Assembly: GCA_021768085.1 (NCBI GenBank)
Contig: JAETOJ010000008.1
Location: 1-64,000 of the forward strand
From: Bacillota bacterium
GTDB taxonomy: Bacteria > Bacillota > Clostridia > Oscillospirales > Oscillospiraceae
Length of the DNA: 64,000 nt
Reading direction: 5' to 3'
Both the position numbers and the translations under genes were made by a program. Shown one piece after another: positions 16,930-24,942 of this stretch. Under the pieces are notes generated by a model. That model worked only from the letters and a program-made list of their open reading frames with translations. It ran no database searches and had not been told where the DNA came from. Numbering within the stretch: position 1 is the stretch's first letter; each line of letters begins with the position of its first letter.

Positions 16930-17723
16930 TGATGGCGTACCGGTATGACGGCACCTTTGCCGGATTCTTGACCTGCGTCTGGGATGCACTGGAGGGCAAC
17001 GTGGAGCCCGCGACGTTTCTCCTGCCCGACGGCGGGGCGACGCTCTGGGAGACGCGGGAGCCGCCAACGGATCGCGACCGGGCCAAACGGCTTTACGGGG
17101 CCCTGCGCCAGCGGGTGTCCCCTGCCTTTCAAATGCTCATCGCCCGAGGGTTTCTGACCTGCCTGCCGGACAAAGAGCTGGATCTGCTGACGCTGATCCG
17201 CCGGGGACTCCGGGAGGGGGATCGGGTGCGGCTGGATCTCAGCGACCCGGTGATGGCCCGGGTGAACCTGGCGCTGACCAAAATGTGGACGGAGTGGGAT
17301 CATCTGAAGGGCTTCGTCCGCTTCTCTGACCTGGACGGCTTTCTGGTGGGGGAGATCGAGCCTAAAAACCGGGTGCTTCCCCTGCTGGCCCCCCACTTTG
17401 CCGCCCGGTACTCCGGGGAACGGTTGGCCCTCTACGACCGCACCCATCACGAGATCTTCCTCTCCGACCGAGGGCAGTGGAAGCTGCTGCCGGCAGAGAA
17501 TTTCCGCATGGGCTCCGCGGGAGAGCAGGAGCGGGCCTTCCGGGCCATGTGGCGGAGGTACTACCAGACCATTGCCATTGAGGGACGGATCAACCCCAAA
17601 TGCCAGTCCACCCACCTGCCCAAGCGGTACCGCCACGTGATGACGGAGTTTCTCACCGATGAGGAGATGGAAAAGAGCCTGCCGGGACAGACTCCGGCAG
17701 GCTCTCTGGGGGATGGTTCTTAA
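16929..17723 (+). CDS. TIGR03915-family DNA metabolism protein
   Basis: A 264-residue protein of the family regularly encoded after the radical-SAM DNA protein. It starts MMAYRYDGTFAGFLTCVWDALEG and includes HLKGFVRFSDLDGFLVGEIEPKNRVLPLLAPHFAARYSGE split over residues 117-160, and WRRYYQTIAIEGRINPKCQ near the C-terminus. The start codon shares one base with the preceding stop, so the two are translationally coupled. Its biochemical role is not known; partnership with the radical-SAM protein is inferred from the constant pairing. Its 3' end contains the terminator used by the converging luxC gene. Confidence 0.85.
   Translation: MMAYRYDGTFAGFLTCVWDALEGNVEPATFLLPDGGATLWETREPPTDRDRAKRLYGALRQRVSPAFQMLIARGFLTCLPDKELDLLTLIRRGLREGDRVRLDLSDPVMARVNLALTKMWTEWDHLKGFVRFSDLDGFLVGEIEPKNRVLPLLAPHFAARYSGERLALYDRTHHEIFLSDRGQWKLLPAENFRMGSAGEQERAFRAMWRRYYQTIAIEGRINPKCQSTHLPKRYRHVMTEFLTDEEMEKSLPGQTPAGSLGDGS
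17671..17704 (-). terminator. Terminator of the luxEC operon inside the converging gene
   Basis: Perfect 11-base stem (17675-17685 with 17694-17704) followed on the minus strand by TTTT at 17674-17671. It lies in the last codons of the plus-strand gene. Confidence 0.6.
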
Positions 17724-17726
17724 AGA

Positions 17727-18989
17727 TTATCGCTCCACGTCCACCACCCGGACGTAGCGGCGCAGGGGGTATTCCCCGTCGTGGGCCTCGCCGGGGAAGG
17801 CGGCGGACATGGATCCGGCCCGAGTGACCCGGGTAACCCCCGCCTGGGACAGGAGCTCGGTCAGCGCCACCCGTTTGTCGGGTGTGCACAGAAGGCCCGC
17901 CGTCTGAAGCCGCCCCTTCTGGCGGCGCAGGGCGGGCAGCAGCTCCTTTTGGGGCAGCAGCTTCACCAGTACGTTCCCCTCCATGGGGGACAGCTCCAAC
18001 TCCCGGCCGGGCCGAAGGACAACGGAGCACCCTTTGCCCTGAAACAGAGTTTCCCCTGCGGCTGTACCGTCCACGATACGTTCCAGCAGGGCGGTGTGGC
18101 CGCTGAGGGAGGCGGAGGCCCCGGCGCCCAGACCGGGGCGCGTTGCCGCCGCTTGTTCCAGATAGGGCAGGAACTCCCGACAGAAGGCCAACCCGTCCTC
18201 CTGGCGCTCCGTATCCAAAAAGATCGCCTGGCAGGAGGAGCACAGCCGCTGGCCCGTCTCCACGATGTGGCGGGCCAGGGCGGCCAACTCGGCGTCCTTG
18301 TCCTCATAACCGGAGACATAGGCGAAGCTGAGGCGGTGGCCCCATTCGATGAGCTTGCACCCCGGCCCGGCCAGGGTTCGGGCGGCTTCAATGGCTCCGT
18401 CGCCACCCCAGACCACCAGCCCGTCGGCCAGATCCGCCAGCCTTCTCATGTCCTCCCGCCGGCCGGAAGGCAGATCAAAGGCATAGAGGTAGGGGGCCAG
18501 CCGGGGCTCCTGCTCCGTCAGCATCTGGAAGGCCGCCAGGGACAGCCCCTTGTCCCCGTGGGGTAGCTTGATCAGGTTCAGGTTGCCGGTGAGCAGCCCC
18601 TCCAGCGCGGTATACACCGGCAGGCCCGGCATATTGCCCGGCGCGATGTGGAACAGCACCCCCAGGGGCAGAACGTAGGCCGTGGTTTTGGCAAGCTCTC
18701 TGGGGCGGAAGGGCTCCGGGCCCAGCTCAGCGGCCAGCTTGGCCTCCAGCGCCTCCCGACGCAGCAGGGGGAGCAGCTCGTTCAGCCCCACCCCGGCAGG
18801 CAGGAATTGAGCCAGCAGGGGGGCGAATTCCCCCGCCTCCAGCCGCCTGCCCAGGGCGTCCACAGCGGAGATAACCGTCTCCGCCTTCAAGGGCGGGGCC
18901 GTGCGGACGGCATTTAGCTGGGCCTCCAGGCCGTTCAGGACGGCGTCCCGCTCCGTATCCGGCAGCAACGTTCCGTTGGCGAAAATCAA
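17727..18989 (-). CDS. luxC: LuxC-family acyl-CoA/acyl-protein reductase
   Basis: A 420-residue aldehyde-dehydrogenase-fold acyl reductase of the LuxC family, which reduces an activated fatty acyl group to an aldehyde with NAD(P)H. Seen are VLPLGVLFHIAPGNMPGLPVYTALEG split over 85-110, LNLIKLPHGDKGLSL, the VVWGGDGAIEAAR nucleotide loop and the QRLCSSCQAIFLDTE segment with the likely acyl-accepting cysteine. The start is a TTG at 18989, overlapping the luxE stop (TTGA), with GGGGGAGG upstream. No luciferase (luxAB) or acyl-transferase (luxD) is near, so the aldehyde must serve another purpose. Confidence 0.85.
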   Translation of the reverse strand: MIFANGTLLPDTERDAVLNGLEAQLNAVRTAPPLKAETVISAVDALGRRLEAGEFAPLLAQFLPAGVGLNELLPLLRREALEAKLAAELGPEPFRPRELAKTTAYVLPLGVLFHIAPGNMPGLPVYTALEGLLTGNLNLIKLPHGDKGLSLAAFQMLTEQEPRLAPYLYAFDLPSGRREDMRRLADLADGLVVWGGDGAIEAARTLAGPGCKLIEWGHRLSFAYVSGYEDKDAELAALARHIVETGQRLCSSCQAIFLDTERQEDGLAFCREFLPYLEQAAATRPGLGAGASASLSGHTALLERIVDGTAAGETLFQGKGCSVVLRPGRELELSPMEGNVLVKLLPQKELLPALRRQKGRLQTAGLLCTPDKRVALTELLSQAGVTRVTRAGSMSAAFPGEAHDGEYPLRRYVRVVDVER

Positions 18990-20110
18990 AAGGCCTCCCC
19001 CTTTCCCAAAAGCTCGGCGGCCCCGGCGGCGCAGGTCTGGATGTCGCCCATCCCCACCCGGCCCAGAATGGTGAGGTAGGGCGAGGAGATGCCGCAGCCG
19101 CATTGCTCCCCGGCTGTCAAATGACCCAAATCATCGGTCATGACGCTGAGGGTGGGGGTGGCGCACATCAGGGGCGAGATCAGGTTCACCAGTCCCACCC
19201 GACCCATAGGCAGGGGCTCCAGCGTGTCCGGATCCCGTATGATCACCCGGCCATAGGCGGGAATATGGAAATGGTGCCGCCGGCAGGTATTGTAGAATAC
19301 CGGGTGCTCTACCGCGCCGAACAGCTCGTTGATGTTGTCCTCGGGTATGCCCAGCACCCGCTCCGCCAGGGTGTAGAGGGTGACCTTGTCCACCTCTTGT
19401 GCGGCGTGCTGTTTCCAGCCCCCGGCCAGGATGATCCGGGAGCCGCGGGGCAGCTTCACCCGCAGGCCCAGCTCCTCCATCCGCTTCAACCCGAACCACA
19501 GGTAGGAGGGGAACCCGATGACTCGGGTGGGAAAGCGGGAGCGTTCCAGCTTTTTCAGGGCATTGGCCACCGAATCCAGATCGGGAGCATAGGCCCCGTC
19601 CACCATACGCAGGGCGTAGGTTCGGCTGAGGGGCGGGGAGAAGTGGGTCAGGCCGAACATGGTGCGGGTGACTCCGGTGTGGTTGGACTTGTGGGGCTTG
19701 TAGCCCAAAATGACGCAGTGGGCGGGCTTGGGGGACACCAGATGGTGGCGGAAGCCCAGGTTGATCACCATGGCGGCCTCCGCCAGGATGCAGCCCCAGT
19801 CAAAGCCGATGCGGCTGAATTTCCCGCTGGTGCCCGACGAGGTGACCTTCAGGGCCATCCGCCACTGAGGCATGGAAAACAGGGCCTTCCGCTTGAAAAA
19901 GAGGGTGGGAAGGACAGGGATCTTCGCCAGATCCTCCATAGACTGGAGTTGCTCCGGGGCAAAGCCCAGGTGGCGGCAGATGGCGGCGTAGCCGGGGCAA
20001 TGGCGGATGTGGTAGGCGCAGTTGTCCCGGCAGGCCCGCAGGAACGCCCGGTCGGAGCCGGGCAGGTCGTAGGGCCGGAGCCGCCAGAACAGCCGTTGAC
20101 GGGACAGCAT
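18986..20110 (-). CDS. luxE: LuxE-family acyl-protein synthetase
   Basis: A 374-residue acyl-adenylating enzyme of the LuxE family, which activates a fatty acid with ATP and hands it to the LuxC partner. It has the AMP-forming phosphate loop VTSSGTSGKFS, the LILAGGWKQHAAQEVDK-like region (about 235-252) and the C-terminal MTDDLGHLTAGEQCGCG segment. The ATG at 20110 has AAAGGAGG 7 bases upstream; an in-frame GTG 21 bases earlier lacks a site. It overlaps luxC by 4 bases, so equal expression of a LuxE-LuxC complex is likely. Confidence 0.85.
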   Translation of the reverse strand: MLSRQRLFWRLRPYDLPGSDRAFLRACRDNCAYHIRHCPGYAAICRHLGFAPEQLQSMEDLAKIPVLPTLFFKRKALFSMPQWRMALKVTSSGTSGKFSRIGFDWGCILAEAAMVINLGFRHHLVSPKPAHCVILGYKPHKSNHTGVTRTMFGLTHFSPPLSRTYALRMVDGAYAPDLDSVANALKKLERSRFPTRVIGFPSYLWFGLKRMEELGLRVKLPRGSRIILAGGWKQHAAQEVDKVTLYTLAERVLGIPEDNINELFGAVEHPVFYNTCRRHHFHIPAYGRVIIRDPDTLEPLPMGRVGLVNLISPLMCATPTLSVMTDDLGHLTAGEQCGCGISSPYLTILGRVGMGDIQTCAAGAAELLGKGEAF

Positions 20111-20158
20111 GGACTCGCCTCCTTTGACCACAGGCTCGCAGCCTGTGCAATATGGCTT

Positions 20159-20187
20159 ATTATATCAGACTGTCCGGTCTATGACAA
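20159..20187 (-). promoter_or_regulatory. Promoter of the luxEC operon
   Basis: On the minus strand TTGTCA (20187-20182), 17-base spacer, TATAAT (20164-20159), about 49 bases before the luxE start. Confidence 0.7.
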
Positions 20188-20263
20188 GTTTGCCTTCGGG
20201 ACTTCGGGCGCCGCCCGGGCACTGTATCCGCCTGTTTTCGGCCCCGGCCCTTTCGCGCAAAAA

Positions 20264-20442
20264 CGCGGGAGGGGCAGCCTTGCGCGCTGCTCCTCCCGCG
20301 GAACTGGTTTTTTACATGGAATTCTTCATAAAACGGTGAAACCGTTTTATGGGGCCGCGGAACGCGGCCCGACGGCGAAGCCGTCAAGAATGTTGTCAAT
20401 ACTTTTCTTGGCGCGCCGCGACAAAAAGGTTTTAACCTTTTT
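20264..20442. repeat. Intergenic hairpin array with a cloverleaf core
   Basis: A 15-pair hairpin at 20264-20300 is followed by three abutting perfect hairpins at 20327-20351, 20352-20370 and 20371-20385, each with loop GAA. ATTCTT at 20321-20326 pairs with AAGAAT at 20386-20391, closing the three into a four-way junction with no unpaired linker. A further 9-base inverted repeat lies at 20423-20442. The array fills most of the gap between degV and luxE. Confidence 0.75.
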
Positions 20443-20461
20443 ATCAAGAAACAGTATTACG

Positions 20462-21298
20462 TTATTTCCTGAGAAAAATGACGCCCAGCGTATTGGGCCC
20501 GCAGTGACAGGAGATGGTGGAGCCCGCCACGGCGGTAAGCACCTCATGAAATCCAAACTGCCGCACCATGGAGCACACCGCCTCGGGTATGGCGGGATCG
20601 CAGCGGGTGTGCACCACGAAAACCCGATCCTGGTTCACGTCCTTCCCGGTGAGCTGATCCAGCACGTAGTCGGACAGCACCTTGTCAAAGGCCCCCCGGT
20701 ACTTCTTGCCCACGGTCATGCTGCCGTCGGCCAGTACAATGCAGGGCTTCAGCTTCAGCAGATTGGCCCCCAGGGCCACTACGGAGGAGCAGCGCCCCCC
20801 CTTGGCCAGATAATCCAGCTTATCCACCACAAAGGTGGTGTCCACCTTGCCGGAGAGCTCCTCCAGCATGGCCAGGATGTCCTCCACCGAGTCCCCCCGC
20901 TCCGCCGCCCGGGCCGCCTCCAGCACCAGCAGGCCCTGGCCCACGGTGAGGTTCCGGGAGTCCACCACGTGGACGTTGGGGAAGTCCGCCGCCGCCACCA
21001 GGGCGTTCTGATAGCAGCAGGAGAACTCGCTGCCGATGGTGATATGGAGCACTGCCTCATGCTTCGGGGCCAGCTCGGCAAACAGGGCCTGATAGTCCGC
21101 GATGTTCACCGCGGAGGTGGAGGGCAGGGCGCCGCCCTCCTCCACATGGCGGAAGATGTCCTCGGGGCCGGTGTCCACGCCGTCCCGGTAGGTGCCCCCG
21201 CCATAGGAGACGTACAGGGGGACGATGGTGATCTGGTGGCGCTCCACCAGATCAGAGGGCAGGTCGCAGGTGCTGGTGGCGGTGATTTTGATGGACAT
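20462..21298 (-). CDS. DegV-family fatty-acid-binding protein
   Basis: A 278-residue DegV protein, which binds a single fatty acid and in other Firmicutes presents it to the fatty-acid kinase FakA. It shows ITATSTCDLPSDLVERH at the N-terminus, the SYGGGTYRDGVD and LPSTSAVN motifs and the C-terminal GCD-like VAGSTISCHCGPNTLGVIF. The ATG at 21298 has CGGAGG 8 bases upstream; the longer in-frame start lacks one. It reads in the same direction as the LuxEC pair but is separated by the hairpin array. A link to fatty-acid supply for LuxE is possible but only an inference. Confidence 0.9.
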   Translation of the reverse strand: MSIKITATSTCDLPSDLVERHQITIVPLYVSYGGGTYRDGVDTGPEDIFRHVEEGGALPSTSAVNIADYQALFAELAPKHEAVLHITIGSEFSCCYQNALVAAADFPNVHVVDSRNLTVGQGLLVLEAARAAERGDSVEDILAMLEELSGKVDTTFVVDKLDYLAKGGRCSSVVALGANLLKLKPCIVLADGSMTVGKKYRGAFDKVLSDYVLDQLTGKDVNQDRVFVVHTRCDPAIPEAVCSMVRQFGFHEVLTAVAGSTISCHCGPNTLGVIFLRK

Positions 21299-21346
21299 GG
21301 CGGCGGCCTCCGTTTCCTTGTCAAATACGCTGTCTGTAGTGGGCAC

Positions 21347-21375
21347 ATTATATCAAACGGCCTGGGGAAAAACAA
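21347..21375 (-). promoter_or_regulatory. Promoter of degV
   Basis: Minus strand TTGTTT (21375-21370), 17-base spacer, TATAAT (21352-21347), about 50 bases before the start codon. Confidence 0.6.
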
Positions 21376-21509
21376 CCGGGGAATTGTACAAGCTCGTTTG
21401 CCGTTTCTCCCGGGTGCGTGAAGATTTTTGACAAAGGCGTTGGACTGTCAAGAAATTAGGCGGGCATGATCCCCAGCCCGGGCGCATATGTGTGGCCGAG
21501 GTGATGTGC

Positions 21510-22217
21510 ATGGTAGGGGAACTGATCTGCCTGCGGCAGCGGGGCCGGGGCCGGGGGTCGCCCTCCGCCCTGGGGCCGCTGCCGGCGATACGCTGGACGG
21601 TGTACGCCCCGGAGGGCCTGTCCCCCGGTTGGCTGGCCCGGCGGCTCTACCAGGCGGAGCGGGGCCTTGCCGCCGCGGGGGTGGGCCGGGTGGTGCTGCG
21701 CCACGGCTTCCCCTATGGGGACAGGCTGCGGCTGCTCCGGCCTGTGGATCCCCTGCCCCTGTGGCGGGGTCTGGCGGACGTGCTGGCCCTGGGGGCGCTG
21801 GAGCTGGAGGGGATCCCTCCCGGCCGGGGCCGGGTGGCCCTGTCCGCCCCCCGGCTGTGTCCCGAGCTGACGGCCGCGGCGGAGCGGCTGTGCCCCCTGG
21901 TGCGGGGCCTGCTCATCGACGCCCCCGGCGGGGAGGACTACGCCCGGAATCTTCAGGCCCGGTTCGGCCTCCCGGTGACGCCCCCTGCGGCAGGGGCGGA
22001 CGTGACGGCGGCCTTCGGCCCCGGAGGCAGCCGCTGGGGCCGGCGGCTGGAACTGTACGGAACGGCGGATCTGAGCGGGCTTCAGGTGCGGGCGGCGGGG
22101 CTGGAGCTGCCGGAGGACTGCGCCGATCAGGCGCTGGCCCTGCTGTGGGAGCAAGGGCTGGTGAAGCGGGAGGATCTGCTCACGTCTGCCCGGATCCCCT
22201 CCGGAGACACGGCCTAA
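21510..22217 (+). CDS. Conserved-looking hypothetical protein, Arg/Leu/Gly-rich
   Basis: A 235-residue protein that I do not recognise. It is rich in arginine, leucine, glycine and alanine, with no signal peptide, membrane helix or metal motif. Repeated short beta-strand/helix units (WTVYAPEGLSPGWLARRLYQ, VGRVVLRHGFPYGDRL, VRGLLIDAPGGEDYARNLQARFG) suggest an alpha/beta fold of Rossmann-like type. The start at 21510 is chosen for GAGGTG 6 bases upstream; earlier GTG and ATG codons are in frame. It converges on and overlaps the polymerase gene by 4 bases. Strong third-position GC matches its neighbours, so it is probably real. Confidence 0.6.
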   Translation: MVGELICLRQRGRGRGSPSALGPLPAIRWTVYAPEGLSPGWLARRLYQAERGLAAAGVGRVVLRHGFPYGDRLRLLRPVDPLPLWRGLADVLALGALELEGIPPGRGRVALSAPRLCPELTAAAERLCPLVRGLLIDAPGGEDYARNLQARFGLPVTPPAAGADVTAAFGPGGSRWGRRLELYGTADLSGLQVRAAGLELPEDCADQALALLWEQGLVKREDLLTSARIPSGDTA

Positions 22218-23440
22218 AAGGGCACCCCGTCCTCCCCTTCCGGCGACCGCGGCGGGGTCAGCGCCGCCACCGTCACCGCCTCCCGGCCGTACTTGGCGCG
22301 GATGGCGTCCATGGTGCGCTCCAGCGTCTCCACCCGGGCCCGGCGCTGGGGGGCGGCAGACTGGAACAAATCCAGCTGCTCCGCCGCCTCCCCCTCCGGG
22401 ATCAGGTTGTGGGCGGTGAGGGTGATGGCCCGGATAGGGGCCCCGGACTTCCAGCTCCGGGCCAGGATGTCCATGGCGGCCCGGGTGAGCTCCCGGGCGG
22501 TGTTGGTGGGGGCGTCCAGGGGCCGCTGGCGGCAGATATCCTTGAAAGCCGGATCCCGTATGGTCACCTGGAGGGTGGCGGCCATCATGCCGTGCCTGCG
22601 CAGCCGTACCGCCACCTGATCGGCCAGCATGGCCACCCCCCGGGCCACCTCGTCCCGGCGGGTGAGGTTCCGGGGGAAGGTCTCCCCGTTGCCCACCGAC
22701 TTGGGGGGCGTGTACGTCCCCGCTGGGGCCACGGGACTGCCGTCCAGGCCGTTGGCGTAGCTCCACAGCTGTCCCCCCTGCTTGCCCAGCAGCTCGATGA
22801 GGGCAAAGCGGTCAAAATTTGCCAGATCCCCGATGGTGGCCACGCCGTACCGGGCCAGCACCCCCGCCGCCGCCCGGCCCACGTACAGCAGATCCGTCAC
22901 CGGCAGGGGCCACACCACCTGGCGGTAGTTTTCCTCGGTGATGACGGTGGTGGCGTCCGGCTTCTTGTAGTCGCTGCCCAGCTTGGCGAATACCTTATTA
23001 AAGGATACCCCCACCGAGATGGTCAGACCCAGCTCCTCCCGGACGGTGTTCCGGATCCGGTCGGCCAACGCCCTGGCGTCCCCGCCGAACAGGTGGAGGG
23101 AGCCGGTCACGTCCAGCCAGCTCTCGTCGATGCCGAAGGGCTCGATGAGGTCGGTGAAGCGGTCATAGATGCCATTCACCTTTTTGGAGTATTCCGCGTA
23201 CAGCCTCCGGTGGGCGGGCAACAGCACCAGCTCCGGACACTTCTTCCGGGCCTGCCAGATGGTCTCGGCGGTGCGCACGCCGCATTTCTTGGCGGGTTCG
23301 TTTTTGGCCAGAATGATGCCGTGGCGGCTGGTGGGGTCGCCGCACACCGCCGCGGGCACGTTCCGCAGCTCCGGGTGGGACAGCAGCTCCACTGAGCAGT
23401 AAAAGCTGTTGCAGTCGCAGTGGTAAATCACCCGTTCCAT
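22214..23440 (-). CDS. dinB: Y-family DNA polymerase (Pol IV-like)
   Basis: A 408-residue translesion polymerase. Palm residues are clear: IYHCDCNSFYCSVE (first acidic residue) and FGIDESWLDVTG (the DE pair), with the fingers region AVCGDPTSRHGIILAKN, an HhH-like GVATIGDLANF and a little-finger domain. A QLDLF motif (about 366-370) is a beta-clamp-binding site. It copies damaged DNA at low fidelity. The ATG at 23440 follows AAAGGGGG; longer in-frame starts are not supported. Its promoter carries a LexA box, so it is probably SOS-induced. Confidence 0.9.
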   Translation of the reverse strand: MERVIYHCDCNSFYCSVELLSHPELRNVPAAVCGDPTSRHGIILAKNEPAKKCGVRTAETIWQARKKCPELVLLPAHRRLYAEYSKKVNGIYDRFTDLIEPFGIDESWLDVTGSLHLFGGDARALADRIRNTVREELGLTISVGVSFNKVFAKLGSDYKKPDATTVITEENYRQVVWPLPVTDLLYVGRAAAGVLARYGVATIGDLANFDRFALIELLGKQGGQLWSYANGLDGSPVAPAGTYTPPKSVGNGETFPRNLTRRDEVARGVAMLADQVAVRLRRHGMMAATLQVTIRDPAFKDICRQRPLDAPTNTARELTRAAMDILARSWKSGAPIRAITLTAHNLIPEGEAAEQLDLFQSAAPQRRARVETLERTMDAIRAKYGREAVTVAALTPPRSPEGEDGVPF

Positions 23441-23462
23441 GGGCCCGCCCCCTTTCAGGGAC

Positions 23463-23502
23463 ATTATACCCCGTTCCTCCCGCTTTGTCAAACACTTGTT
23501 CC
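23463..23502 (-). promoter_or_regulatory. Consensus promoter with LexA box for dinB
   Basis: Minus strand TTGACA (23491-23486), 17-base spacer and TATAAT (23468-23463). GAACAAGTGTTT (23501-23490) overlaps the -35 and fits the Firmicute LexA/DinR consensus GAAC-N4-GTTY. Repression by LexA would block polymerase binding directly. Confidence 0.8.
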
Positions 23503-23573
23503 ATTATAAATATAGTCAACTGTACTGCCTGTTGTAGAAAACAGCCCCTCCGCTTCCGCAGAGGGGCTGTGGT

Positions 23574-24581
23574 TTACCCGATAAACTGCACGCTGTTGAC
23601 ACACACAAAATACAGCCGCTTGTCGGTCTCGTTGGCCAGCACCAGCACGTTGCCCACGCTGCCCAGCAGCTGCACGTTCTGGAGCAGCAGCAGCCCCGCC
23701 GCCAGGGACACCCGGCGCCGCAGGTTGTTCTGGGCCAGGGTGGCCAGCAGCCCGGCGGCGCAGCAGCAGTCCCGGCCGTCGCAGGCGCAGGAGCAGCAGT
23801 CCAGGTCGCAGGGGTCGCCGCAAGGGTTCAGCCGCTGGGCCAGCAGGGTGCGCAGGCACCGGAAGTTCCGGGCCTCCACCTCATCGGCGGTGAGGTCGCC
23901 CTCGGGGCAGGCCTCCGCGCCCTGAATCACCACCGCGTCCAGCTCGCACAGGCTCACCTGGCTGGCGGTAAAGCCGCAGCTCTTGGAGGCCGGGGTGTAG
24001 AGCTGGGCGTCAATGTCCAGCAGGTCGCAGCTGCACGGCGCGAACCGCCGGAAGCTGCCCGACAGGGCGCCCAGATTGTCGGACTGGCCGCCGGGGCAGG
24101 GGCAGGGCTTGGGGGGCGGGGTGGGCTTGCCCCTGGCCCCGGCGCCGCAGCCGTCGTCCTCGTCGTCCGTCTGAACAGCCGCCCCCCTGCCGTGGGGCTT
24201 CCCGCCCTTCAGGGCGGCCCCGGCGGTGTAGGTTCCCGTGACGAACGCCGCCGCGTCGAAATCCAGCAGGCTGGAGATCCGCTCCTCGCACAGCAGACCC
24301 AGGGCCGCCCGGAAGCTCTGCTTGCAGCAGCAGCCCTCCTCCACGTGGGGGGGCTTGGGCTTGTGCCCCGGGACGGGACGGCAGCAGCACACCATGGGCT
24401 GGCAGCAATCCCGGTCATGGCGGCAGTCCTGATCCTGGCAGCAGCCGCTGTCCCCGCAGCCGCAATCGCGGTCACGGTCGCAGCCGCAGTCACAGCCGGA
24501 CTGCTGGGCGGCTCCGGCCGCGAACTCCTCCGCAGTCATGGCATAGCCACGGGAGGGCTCGTTCCAATAGAGTTGACTCAT
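23574..24581 (-). CDS. Very cysteine-rich hypothetical protein
   Basis: A 335-residue protein with about 36 cysteines. The N-terminal third (about 29-86) is packed with C, D, R and H in short units such as CDCGCDRDRDCGCG and CCQPMVCCCRP. A second cluster (DPCDLDCCSCACDGRDCCC) lies near 276-295, and the ends look like ordinary globular sequence. No signal peptide or membrane helix is visible. Similar cysteine loading occurs in spore-coat crust proteins and metal-binding proteins; which applies here is not decidable. ATG at 24581 has AAAGGAG upstream. It is divergent from nrdD and followed by a hairpin at about 23542-23572. I do not recognise the family. Confidence 0.75.
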   Translation of the reverse strand: MSQLYWNEPSRGYAMTAEEFAAGAAQQSGCDCGCDRDRDCGCGDSGCCQDQDCRHDRDCCQPMVCCCRPVPGHKPKPPHVEEGCCCKQSFRAALGLLCEERISSLLDFDAAAFVTGTYTAGAALKGGKPHGRGAAVQTDDEDDGCGAGARGKPTPPPKPCPCPGGQSDNLGALSGSFRRFAPCSCDLLDIDAQLYTPASKSCGFTASQVSLCELDAVVIQGAEACPEGDLTADEVEARNFRCLRTLLAQRLNPCGDPCDLDCCSCACDGRDCCCAAGLLATLAQNNLRRRVSLAAGLLLLQNVQLLGSVGNVLVLANETDKRLYFVCVNSVQFIG

Positions 24582-24788
24582 GAATACGCTCCTTTCACCG
24601 GCCCCGGCCCAGGGGGATCCCGCGGCCCCCGCCGGGGCCGGAGACGGGCGCGGAGGCGCGGGCGCAACCCCCACCTGGGTGCACTCCAGTCTATGTCTGC
24701 CCGGAGCCGGTGGACACAGAGCTGTCAAGTCCTTCTTCCCAAAAATTCCAAACAAAAAAAGCGAGTGCCGTTTATATAGTTTGCACAG

Positions 24789-24817
24789 TTGACATTAACC
24801 ACAAGATATAGTATTAT
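24789..24817 (+). promoter_or_regulatory. Promoter of the nrdDG operon
   Basis: TTGACA at 24789-24794, 17-base spacer, TATTAT at 24812-24817. The predicted start near 24824 gives a leader of about 120 bases that contains the long palindrome at 24845-24888. Confidence 0.7.
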
Positions 24818-24844
24818 GGTGACGCGGCCTTGTCGAGTGTCGGC

Positions 24845-24888
24845 AGCACACGGCAGGATATAATATAAATTATATCCTGCCGTGTGCT
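24845..24888 (+). repeat. 20-base-pair perfect palindrome in the nrdD leader
   Basis: Arms 24845-24864 and 24869-24888 are perfectly complementary with a 4-base loop ATAA; the inner part is AT-rich and the outer part GC-rich. No U-tract follows, and the nrdD start is 55 bases downstream. It would form a stable hairpin in the mRNA leader or serve as an operator or cruciform. The 24582-24942 gap shows only this element and the promoter. Confidence 0.8.
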
Positions 24889-24942
24889 CCTGACTAATGA
24901 CGAACGCTTCACAAGCACTTAGGAAAAGGAGCATCAGGAGAG

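Noticed and set aside
17727-20110. Bioluminescence operon
   Set aside because: luxA and luxB are absent and the setting is that of a strict anaerobe, where luciferase could not work.
20264-20442. CRISPR array as explanation for the repeated hairpins
   Set aside because: The hairpins differ in sequence and length, abut without spacers, and no cas gene is present.
19103-21421. A 772-codon plus-strand open frame opposite luxE and degV
   Set aside because: It runs through the hairpin array and mirrors two recognised genes; it shows no domain.
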